This document shows positions 49,846-63,100 of a stretch of 64,000 bases of DNA, in pieces. A program made the translations under genes and the position numbers. Within the stretch, counting starts at the first letter, position 1, and every line of letters begins with the position of its first letter. Origin of the DNA: Planctomycetota bacterium (GTDB taxonomy: Bacteria > Planctomycetota > MHYJ01 > WSZJ01). The stretch is from assembly GCA_009773755.1 (NCBI GenBank), contig WSZJ01000036.1:1-64000 (forward strand). Reading direction: 5' to 3'. A model generated the notes under the pieces. It worked only from the letters and a program-made list of their open reading frames with translations, had not been told where the DNA came from and searched no databases.

Positions 49846-50301
49846 CTACTTCTTTATCCCCAGTCGCTTCATCCGCCTCGCGAGCCCCTGCTTCTTGACT
49901 CCGAGGATTTCTGCGGCCCTCGCGGGCTCCCTTCCGGACGCCGCCCACGCCGCCTGAATGGCCGCCCGCTCCACGTCTTCGAGCCGTCGCGGTGCCGTCG
50001 GGGCGCTCGCAAGCGGCGCATTGACGTAATTCCGCTGGCAGGCGGGGCACAGATCGAAGCGAAACGCGCAATGCACCTGACGCTGCGCTTCCTCCGCGCC
50101 CAATCCCTCGAGTTTCTTGAGGAGAGCCCGCATCTCCTCCCGATGATCTGCTTCCAGCTCAGATCTCGAGACTTCCATGACGTCGTAGGCCGCCCGGACG
50201 TCGATGGCGACGACGTAGCGGACGTTCGCTCCGACGAGCAGCGCCGTTCCGCAGCGGTCGCATGAGATGCCGTCCATGGGGTCTCCGGGAGGAGGGGTCA
50301 T
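49846..50301 (-). CDS. Cys-pair (zinc-ribbon-like) protein with C-terminal Fis-type HTH
   Basis: SCDRCGTALLVGANVRYVV...FDLCPACQRNYVNA; C-terminal RRLEDVERAAIQAAWAASGREPARAAEILGVKKQGLARRMKRLGI. Confidence 0.65.
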   Translation of the reverse strand: MTPPPGDPMDGISCDRCGTALLVGANVRYVVAIDVRAAYDVMEVSRSELEADHREEMRALLKKLEGLGAEEAQRQVHCAFRFDLCPACQRNYVNAPLASAPTAPRRLEDVERAAIQAAWAASGREPARAAEILGVKKQGLARRMKRLGIKK

Positions 50302-50429
50302 CATCGTACACGCCTGCCCCAGGGCGGGCGAATTGACCCTCTCCCGCGCGTCGGCTACAGTCGATGCTCCCGCGACTTCGAGGAACCGCCCCGCCCGTGC
50401 ATCCATTTCTCCACACGCCGTTCGGCGAG

Positions 50430-51323
50430 ATGCCCCTGTACACGGCGTTCGTCGCCCTCGGGTTCGGCGCCGCCGCGCTGCTCACCTGGCTCCGTCATCG
50501 CAATCGCGGATTTGACTTCGACGCCGTCTTCACCATGGCCCTCGTCGCCTGCGTGGCCGGCCTCGTCGGCGCACGTGCCTGGTACGTCGCGACGCACCTC
50601 TCCGTGTACGGCGAATGGTTTCGCAACTTCTCCACGGCCGGCATGGACGTCCCGGCCGGGCTCTGGGCAGGACTCGTCGCCGTCGGCCTCCTCGTCCTGT
50701 ACGCCAGGCAGCTCCTCCGGCCGCTCGGTCCCGGACCCGGCGTCGTCGCTCTCCTGTCCGCCGGGCTCATCACCGCCCTTTTCGCCGCCCGAATCGCCGC
50801 CCTTCACGGGCGGGTCGACGCCGATCCCTTCGATCCGCGCGGCGGCGGCCTTGCATTCTTCGGCGGACTCACCCTGGCCGTTCCCGCATGCGCACTCGTC
50901 GCGCGCTCCCGCGGAATTCCCTTCGGCGCCGCCGCAGACGCCACCTCCCCCGGCCTCCTCGCAGCCTGCGCCCTCGGACGCGTCGGCTGCTTCCTGAACG
51001 GCTGCTGCACGGGAATCGCCGTCAAAGGCCCCTTCTGCCCCGGCGATCGCGTCCCGACGCAGCTCATTGAAGCAACCGTCACGGCCGCGCTGGCGTTCGC
51101 CTTGCTCGCGTTCGCACCGCCGCCTCGAAGCGGGCGCACCGCCGCCATAGCCGCCCTCGCTTATTGCGCCACCCGTTTCGGCCTCGAGTTCCTGCGGGAC
51201 GAACCCCGCGTGCTACCCGGCCTCACCGCGTCCCAGGCCGCCTCTCTTGCCCTCGCCGCCCTCGTCGCAACCTGGCTCGCCCTGCGACGCCCTCAGCCCG
51301 ATCCCTCCCCGGCGTCAGCGTGA
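50430..51323 (+). CDS. lgt: Prolipoprotein diacylglyceryl transferase (Lgt)-like membrane protein
   Basis: MPLYTAFVALGFG..., ACALGRVGCFLNGCCTGI, RVPTQLIEA, RFGLEFLRDEPRVLPGLTASQ. Confidence 0.75.
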   Translation: MPLYTAFVALGFGAAALLTWLRHRNRGFDFDAVFTMALVACVAGLVGARAWYVATHLSVYGEWFRNFSTAGMDVPAGLWAGLVAVGLLVLYARQLLRPLGPGPGVVALLSAGLITALFAARIAALHGRVDADPFDPRGGGLAFFGGLTLAVPACALVARSRGIPFGAAADATSPGLLAACALGRVGCFLNGCCTGIAVKGPFCPGDRVPTQLIEATVTAALAFALLAFAPPPRSGRTAAIAALAYCATRFGLEFLRDEPRVLPGLTASQAASLALAALVATWLALRRPQPDPSPASA

Positions 51324-52711
51324 GCGCTTCCCCCACTATCCTCCTCGTGGAGGACGAGGACGGACTGCGCGAAGCGCTTTCCATCGTCCTGCGCCGCGCC
51401 GGTTACGAGGTGCTGGAGACCGGATCCGCGGCAGAGGGATTGCGCGCGCTCGAGCGAAGCGCTATCGATGTCGTCGTCACGGATCTTGCCATGGAGCAGC
51501 CGCTTTCCGGAATGGGAGTCCTTCGCCACACGCGCCAGTTCGCTCCCGGCACGGAGGTCCTGGTCATGACCGCATTCGGCACGATCGAAAACGCGGTCGA
51601 ATGCATGCGCCTGGGCGCCTTCCACTACATCACGAAGCCGATCAACTCCGAGGAGCTCGAGCTCCTGGTCGCCAGGGCCGTCGAGCACCAGCGACTCGTC
51701 GCCGAAAACCGGAACCTGCGGCAGCGCGTCCAGGAGGCGTACCGCTTCGAAAACATCATCGGGTCTTCGCCCGCGATGATCCGCCTTTTCGAGCAGGTCA
51801 CGCGCGTCGCCGCCCTGGATACCACGGTCCTGCTGAGCGGCGAGACGGGCACCGGAAAGGAACTCATCGCTCACGCCGTCCACAACAAGTCTCCGCGCGC
51901 ACCGCGCTCGTTCGTCGCCATCAACTGCGGCGCCCTGCCGGAGACCCTGCTCGAGAGCGAACTCTTCGGGCACGTGAAGGGCGCCTTTACCGGCGCCGCT
52001 TCCACCAAGAAGGGACTTTTCGAGGAAGCCGACGGCGGCACTTTTTTCCTCGACGAGATCTCCGCTGCTCCGATGTCCATCCAGGTGAAGCTCCTTCGAG
52101 TCATCGAAGAGAAGGAAACGCGTCGCATCGGTGACACCCGGTCCTCGAAGATCGACGTGCGTCTCATCGCCGCGTCGAATAGCGACCTCCAGGCCGAAGT
52201 TGCCGCGGGGCGGTTCCGTGAAGACCTCTACTACCGCCTCAACGTCGTGTCCCTGCGGCTTCCGCCTCTTCGCGAGCGTCGTGAAGACATCCCCCTGCTC
52301 GCGCAGCACTTCGTCCAGAAGTACGCAAGTCGCTTTCACCGTCCCACGCACTCGATCGATCCCGCTGCGATGCGCATGATGATGTCGCACCCGTGGCCAG
52401 GAAACGTCCGCGAACTGGAGAATGTCGTCGAGCGAGCGGTGGCGCTGGGGTCGACCGATCTTGTGAAGGTGGTGGACCTGCCGTCGGAGGTTTCGAGGGC
52501 GGAGAGTGAAGGAAGCGATGCGCGGGCGGAAGGGGAGATCCGGACGCTGGAAGAAGCGGAGCGGGAACACATTCTTGGCGCGGTGGGCCGATGCGGCGGC
52601 AACCTCGCAAATGCTGCGAAAGGGCTTGGGATCGGCAGGACGACGCTGTGGCGAAAACTGAAGAGGTACGGGATGCAGGTGGAGCCTGAAGAGGGGGCCG
52701 CGGAGGCGTAA
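51320..52711 (+). CDS. NtrC-family sigma54-dependent response regulator (canonical GAFTGA)
   Basis: ILLVEDEDGLREALSIVLRRAGY; GETGTGKELI; FGHVKGAFTGA; GTFFLDEIS; C-terminal Fis HTH. GTG start overlaps lgt stop. Confidence 0.92.
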   Translation: MSASPTILLVEDEDGLREALSIVLRRAGYEVLETGSAAEGLRALERSAIDVVVTDLAMEQPLSGMGVLRHTRQFAPGTEVLVMTAFGTIENAVECMRLGAFHYITKPINSEELELLVARAVEHQRLVAENRNLRQRVQEAYRFENIIGSSPAMIRLFEQVTRVAALDTTVLLSGETGTGKELIAHAVHNKSPRAPRSFVAINCGALPETLLESELFGHVKGAFTGAASTKKGLFEEADGGTFFLDEISAAPMSIQVKLLRVIEEKETRRIGDTRSSKIDVRLIAASNSDLQAEVAAGRFREDLYYRLNVVSLRLPPLRERREDIPLLAQHFVQKYASRFHRPTHSIDPAAMRMMMSHPWPGNVRELENVVERAVALGSTDLVKVVDLPSEVSRAESEGSDARAEGEIRTLEEAEREHILGAVGRCGGNLANAAKGLGIGRTTLWRKLKRYGMQVEPEEGAAEA

Positions 52712-52904
52712 GAGCGACATTTCCGCGAGTTTATGCGTAGCGTCAATCTCATGATTTTCGCTATTATTAACGTAAGCCGAACCGGCATTTTCAGGCCTGA
52801 AATTTTCGACCGGCCCGGGCTCACGGAAGAGCCTCTTCATAAGTCATTTGTCTGAATAGATTTGCGTCGGCTCTGGCGCACTTCCCCCACCGTTTCTTTT
52901 TCCC

Positions 52905-52932
52905 TTGACTCACTTCGAGATATCACTATAAT
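52905..52932 (+). promoter_or_regulatory. Sigma70-type rRNA operon promoter
   Basis: TTGACT-N16-TATAAT upstream of 16S leader. Confidence 0.75.
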
Positions 52933-53107
52933 TCGCCGCGCACGTCGACGTTCGTGTCGGCGCGATCTTTGACAAAGTGGGGAGTCGAACGAAAGAGAGT
53001 GCAGAACCCTGTCACTCCGTCTTCGGACGGAGCGACCGACCATAAAAGTGAACGCCGGGGCTTCGGCCCTGGCACGATCCAACCGGATCCAAGTTCTCCA
53101 AATTCTT

Positions 53108-54661
<1,554 letters not shown>

Positions 54662-54877
54662 CTAAGGAGTAAAATCCTTATCAGAGGGTTCGGTTGTCGC
54701 ACTCTTCAGTACCTCGACTCCCCATCTTCTCGGAGATCGCTTCCGACGCGCCCGCCGACGGGCAGACTGCTGAATTTGCGGCGGCGATCAGTCCCTCACA
54801 ACCTTCAGGCAAGCTCCAGCGGAGCTCGCCGATGTCGACGGGGACCGCTTCTCGCGGCGTGTGCACCGCCGTCAACC

Positions 54878-54951
54878 GGGCTCATAGCTCAGTTGGCTAG
54901 AGCGCACGCTTGATAAGCGTGAGGTCGCTGGTTCAAGTCCAGCTGGGCCCA
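54878..54951 (+). tRNA. tRNA-Ile(GAT)
   Basis: Cloverleaf GGGCTCA...CTTGATAA...TGGGCCCA; anticodon GAT. Confidence 0.95.
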
Positions 54952-54960
54952 CTTCAAGAA

Positions 54961-55036
54961 GGGGACGTAGCTCAACTGGGAGAGCGCCGGCTTTGCAAGC
55001 CGGAGGTTGCGGGTTCGACCCCCGTCGTCTCCACCA
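54961..55036 (+). tRNA. tRNA-Ala(TGC)
   Basis: GGGGACGTAGCTCAACTGGGAGAGCGCCGGCTTTGCAAGCCGG...CGTCTCCACCA; anticodon TGC, CCA encoded. Confidence 0.95.
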
Positions 55037-55051
55037 GATTCGAGAGGTTCC

Positions 55052-55399
55052 ATGAAGAAAATAGCCGTCATGTTCGTCGTCGTCGCCGCGGCCCTCGGTT
55101 GCGAAACCCTCGGCATCGGCGGCGGCAAGCTCAAAGATACCGTCAAGATCACTTCAGACCCCGGCCTCTTCGCGCAAACCAAGGGGCAGGACAAAACGTT
55201 GAAGGTCATGGTCAAGGACGCGGACGGCGTGTCGCAGCAGGATGCCCGGGTCGTCGTCGACCTGGGTGGCGGCGGCGGCGGGCAGATTCCGAAGATGACG
55301 GATTCTTCGGGGGAAGCGGTTTTTTCGGACCTGGACTTGAGCAAGGTTCTTTCGATCACGGTTCAGAAGACGGAAAAGACGCGCAAGGCGGGGTCGTAG
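55052..55399 (+). CDS. Small lipoprotein with Ig/invasin-like segment, encoded inside the 16S-23S spacer
   Basis: MKKIAVMFVVVAAALGCETLGIGGG: signal peptide and lipobox ALGC; GAGG Shine-Dalgarno 4 nt upstream region (GAGAGGTTCCATG); 115 aa; GC-biased third positions. Confidence 0.75.
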   Translation: MKKIAVMFVVVAAALGCETLGIGGGKLKDTVKITSDPGLFAQTKGQDKTLKVMVKDADGVSQQDARVVVDLGGGGGGQIPKMTDSSGEAVFSDLDLSKVLSITVQKTEKTRKAGS

Positions 55400-55618
55400 G
55401 TTCGGGAAAAGAGCCGGCGGGACAGGATGGGCTCTTCGAGAGGTAAGCGTCGGGGCCGTTACGCGCGCGCGAGCGCGCGAAGCGATCCCGACTCCGGGAT
55501 CGCGGTTGTTCCACCGATCTTTGAAAATCTGGGAGTGCAAGTAGCGCCAAAAGCGACTTTAGGATCGACGTATCAAAGATCCAGCGTCCACATTTCACTC
55601 GCGTGAGCGAGAGAATAT

Positions 55619-58610
<2,992 letters not shown>

Positions 58611-58697
58611 CACATATTTTCACGCCCTCGCGGTGATCGCGAAGGCGGACGTAAGTTGCTCAAGGTGTTACGACACACTCCCAGATTTTTCCAAAAC

Positions 58698-58815
58698 TTG
58701 GCCGGTGATCCATGCCCTTGGGGCCACACCCGTTCCCATTCCGAATACGGTAGTTAAGCCCAAGGGGCCGATGATAGTCTCCCGCAAGAGGCGAAAGTAG
58801 GTCATTGCCGGCCAC
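58698..58815 (+). rRNA. rrf: 5S ribosomal RNA
   Basis: TTGGCCGGTGATCC...CCACACCCGTTCCCATTCCGAATACGG...GGTCATTGCCGGCCA. Confidence 0.93.
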
Positions 58816-58825
58816 ATTTTTCAGG

Positions 58826-58868
58826 ACCCGCGGTTGTTCTCGTGAGAGAATCGCCGCGGGTTTTTTTG
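58826..58868 (+). terminator. Terminator after rRNA operon
   Basis: ACCCGCGG...CCGCGGGT followed by T7. Confidence 0.85.
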
Positions 58869-58890
58869 TTTTCAGCGGACAGGAGGGCTC

Positions 58891-59526
58891 ATGTCATCGC
58901 CTCTGGCGCACGCGGTGGGAGCGGTCGGGGCTTACATGGCCGCGACGGCGCCTTCGTCGACGCAGAAATTCAGGGGCTTCGGGACGTTGGCTGTCTGCGT
59001 GGCCATGGCGGTACTGCCGGACATGCCGGCGCTGTTCGTCGCGAGCGGAGTGCAGTCGGCTGGCGGCGCGCAGAAGTGGGACGTCGTGGCGCTGCTTCAC
59101 GGGTTTTCCTGCGGCCTGCTGGCGGCCGGGGCGCTGGCCGGCGCGTTCCCGCACCTTCGCGAGTCGTTCTGGTCCGGGGCCCTGGTTCTCTTCGCCGCCC
59201 ATTCAAGCCAGGCCCTCGTAGATTCAGCCACGCTGGCTGGAGTGACCTGGCTCGCGCCTTTCGACTGGCACGCGATCGGTTTTCACATCGCGATCCTGCC
59301 GAACGCGGACATCCGCATCCTGCAGACGCCCTTCGCTTCAGCCGTGAAGACCATGCTCATCGAACTCGGAATTCTGCTGCCGCTCGTCTGGACCGCATGG
59401 ATCGTCGGGCGGGACGAGGGCGAAGGTAAGTCGAAAGGCTGGATCGTAGCCTACGCGCTGGCATGGCCGGCGGCGGCCGCGCTGGCGATCTGGTGCGTGA
59501 AGACGAACGGAAAGCCGGCCTTCTGA
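58891..59526 (+). CDS. YdjM-like/DUF457 family membrane metal-dependent hydrolase
   Basis: LAHAVGAVGAYMA, VLPDMPAL, LLHGFSCGLLAAG, HSSQALVDSATLAGVTWLAPF. Confidence 0.65.
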   Translation: MSSPLAHAVGAVGAYMAATAPSSTQKFRGFGTLAVCVAMAVLPDMPALFVASGVQSAGGAQKWDVVALLHGFSCGLLAAGALAGAFPHLRESFWSGALVLFAAHSSQALVDSATLAGVTWLAPFDWHAIGFHIAILPNADIRILQTPFASAVKTMLIELGILLPLVWTAWIVGRDEGEGKSKGWIVAYALAWPAAAALAIWCVKTNGKPAF

Positions 59527-60095
59527 TGAGCGTGACGATCCTGTCCTACCGGGGGAAGCGGCCGCGAGTTCACGGGAGCGTTTTCGCCGCGGACGGCGCG
59601 AGGGTCATCGGCGACGTGGAAATCGGCGAACACTCGAGCCTGTGGTTCAACTCGGTCGTGCGTGGAGACGTGCACTGGGTGCGACTGGGGAAGCGGACGA
59701 ACGTCCAGGACAACGCCACAATCCACGTGACCCACGATACCTGTCCCACCACGGTCGGCGACGACGTCACAGTCGGGCACGCCGCCGTGATCCACGGGTG
59801 CACCATCGGGAGTCGCGTCCTCGTCGGCATGGGCGCGCTTCTCATGGACCGGTGCGAAATAGGTGACGAATGCATTGTCGCCGCGCGCGCCCTGGTGACC
59901 GAAGGATTCCGGGCGCCTGCGGGTTCGCTGGTCGTTGGTGCCCCGGCAACGGTGAAGCGGCCGCTGACACCGGAGGAGCGCCGAAAGGGGGCGGAGGGGG
60001 CAGCGAACTACCTGGGGTATGTGCAGAAGTACCTGGAAGAATGCCGGTCGGCCGGGTTGCCCTCGAACCGTTTCTTCCCATTTCGCCTTGCTTGA
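59526..60095 (+). CDS. Gamma carbonic anhydrase-like hexapeptide protein
   Basis: VIGDVEIGEHSSLWFNSVVRGDVHWVRLGKRTNVQDNATIHVTHDTCPTTVGDDVTVGHAAVIHGCTIGSRVLVGMGALLMD. Confidence 0.92.
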   Translation: MSVTILSYRGKRPRVHGSVFAADGARVIGDVEIGEHSSLWFNSVVRGDVHWVRLGKRTNVQDNATIHVTHDTCPTTVGDDVTVGHAAVIHGCTIGSRVLVGMGALLMDRCEIGDECIVAARALVTEGFRAPAGSLVVGAPATVKRPLTPEERRKGAEGAANYLGYVQKYLEECRSAGLPSNRFFPFRLA

Positions 60096-60170
60096 TTTGT
60101 CTGTCCGGCCCTGTCCTCAATTCAAGTACACTTCCGCCCTGCTGCGCGATGGCGGAGAGGAGAATCTGAA

Positions 60171-63100
60171 ATGTCTTCCCGAGTGGGGTCATTTCGACTG
60201 CAGCGTAAATTAGCGTCCGGGCCTCTCGGCGGCGCGTGGCTGGCGCATGCTGACGACGGGGCGCAAGCCCTGGTGAAACTCGCGTTTCAGGCGTCGCCCA
60301 CGGACGAGTTCCGGCTGCTCGCCGAGCTCGACCATCCGGCCGTGCCCCGCCTCGCGGGCTGCGGTGTCGATGGCGGCACCTTCTGGTCCGCGACTCACTG
60401 GCTCGATGGGACTCTGCTCGAAGAAGGACTGCAGGCGGGCGCGGACGAGCTGGAGTTTGCAGGCGCTGCCGTCCATGCACTTCTGTATCTGGCCGCATGC
60501 GGCGTCATTCACGGCGATGTTCACCCGGGAAACATCATGGCCGCGCGATCGGGGTACGCCGCGCGCCTGCTCGATTTCGGCCTTGCGACCGATCGGGAGG
60601 CCGCACCGGCGGGCCGCCGCGGATTCATCGCGCCCGAGGTCAATGCCGGTGGTTTCAGGACGGCCGCGAGCGACCTCTACGGACTCGGCGCATCTCTCCG
60701 CCAACGCGGCGCCGCGCGATCTCGCGAGGTTTCACGCCTGGCCGAAGGATTGGTGTCCCCGGATCCCCAGGTGAGGATCAGCGCGGCGCGCGAATTTGCC
60801 GCGGAGCGCGGACGCCCGGTGTGCGGACCGAGGCGGAAGTGCCGGGACGCGGAGATTGCGAAGGTGCTGGCATTGCTTCAGGGAGGTGTTCAGCCCGCAA
60901 CCGGACTGCTGTTCCTCGGCGAGCCTGGCATGGGCAAAACCGACCTGCTCCGCCGCGCGGCATGGGAAGCCGCAGCGCGCGGCTGGATCGTCGAACACGA
61001 AGCCCGCGGCGGCGTGGCCGAACTCGCCACGCGTTGGGAGCGCGGCCTGAAGCCGCTCCTCGTCGCCATCGACGACATCGATGGTGCAGGCAACGCGGAA
61101 GCGGTTTCGCGAGCGGTTCAGGGACTGGCGAACGTCCGCGCGACCGGCGTGCTCGTCCTCGCAACCGCCTCCGCCGATCCGCCCCAGTGGGCTCTCGACC
61201 GGCGCGTCCTGGGCCCGGTCGGCCCCGACCAGGTGGAGAACATTTTCCGCCAGGTCTCGGGTGTGGACGAGATCTCGCCGGAAGAAGTGCGCAGGCTCGC
61301 AGAATTGACCGGAGGGTGCCCGCGTTACGCCGTCTCCGTAGCTCGCGCCGCCGTCACCACCGGGGCCATCGAATTCCGTCTCGGCTCGTGGGCGCTTCGC
61401 CCCCAGGCGCCGATCCCCGTCCCGATCGACGCCGCCGACGCCGCGCGCCCGCTCGTCGGCGCCCTGGACCGGCGCTCGCAGCTCATGCTGGCCGCCATTT
61501 CGCTCGCGTCCGGCTCCATCTCGCGCGCGGCTCTCCCCGTCGCGGCCGAGTGCTCCCCCGACGACCTGGAGCGGCTGGAAGAGGAAGGAATGGTCCGAAC
61601 GGAGGGTGCGAGCGTCGTCCCTGTCGATGCCGCGGTCGGCAACGCCGCGACCGAACGGCTCAGTCCCGCGGAGCGCGCCTGCATACACCGCCGCCTCGCA
61701 GCCCTGATCGTCGAGACGGGCGCACCGCCCTGGGTCTCCGCATGGCACTGGGTGCGGGCCGGTGAAGCGTCGCCCGGGATCGAAGCATCGCTGGCGGCGG
61801 CTGAGGAACTTCGTGAGCTGGGCGACCTCCACAGTGCGCGAACCCTGCTCGCCGCGGCGCGCGAGCTGGCCCCGGAGCATCACCCGGACCGGATTCGCAT
61901 CGACGCCGCGGCCGTCGTAGTCGATTCGCACGAGCGCGCCCACGAGGGGATCGCCCGGCGCGCCGAGGAACTCGCGGGGCTGGCCTCGGATACGAAGCTG
62001 AAGCGGCAAATGGCCGCGGTTGCACTTTGCCAGTGGCACCGGATTCGTCGATGGGACGAACTGCAGGCGGCTGCGAGACGGATGGCGCCGGACGTGGGAG
62101 ACTGGGTCACCCAGCGCGCCGCGTTTGCCGAGGCGATCCGCAAGTCCGCCAGCGGAGACATGGGCGAGGACGGCGGAATTGGCCAGGATCTGGACCAGTG
62201 CGCCACCGTAACGGAGGCGCGCTTCGTCGCCTGGAGGCGGGCATTTCGCGGTGACTTCCGGGGCTCGACGCGGGGTGCGTTGCGCGCCGCGAAGTTCGCT
62301 ATGCGGCAGAGATCCTGGCGTGATTTCGGACAGGCGATTGAAGATGCGGTTGCGGGCTTGATCTCCAGCGGACACAAGTCTCGCGCCAGAAGTGTGCTCG
62401 CTTTCGGTCAGGCCGTCGCCAACCGCGTTGGGCGTGCCGTGGCGATGCCGTCCCTGCTCGGAGCGCAGGCGACGCTTGCCTCGGCCTCAGGCCGCGTCGG
62501 CCGCGGTCTCGCCGCCGCTCACGACTATGACCGGCTTGTCACAATCCTGTCGTTAGCTCCTGACATGCAAGAGCGTGGTCGGTCCCTTCATGCACTCCTT
62601 CTGAGGTTTGCCGGCAAGGCTGCCGAAGCACTCAAGGTTCTCGAGGACGAATCAAGGAATGGCATTCAAGCCTACCGGGCGTGGGAGGCTTTACCGCAGT
62701 GTCTTGCGCTTCTCGACCTCGGAAAGTGTGACCAGGCGGGGGCACACGCCGGCGAAGCCGCGGAGTTATTTCGGGCCGCTGGGGACACTTCCGGAGCGGC
62801 GTTCATGCGCGCCGTAACGGCGCTTGCCCGGCGGGAATCGGGAGACAAAGCCGGATGGATCGCCGAGGCGCAAGGGCTTCCGGAGACAATTCCGGGGGAT
62901 CGGCACGCGGAGGGCATGTGCAGTTGGATCAAGATGGAGGCCGCGCTGAAAGCGCGCGATCCGATTGAGGCGGCGAGGTGGACCGCTGGAATTCTCCAGC
63001 TCACGCATTCGCACCGGCTTCTGGGCTGCGAAGCGGCGGCGCGCGCGGCGGTTTCCTGCGCGGCCGCGGGAGAGAAGGGGATCGCAGAGCAACTCGTGGG

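Noticed and set aside
54694-54900. 68-aa ORF in the spacer before tRNA-Ile
   Set aside because: Overlaps the tRNA, has no signal peptide or domain and no convincing RBS, unlike the 55052 ORF.
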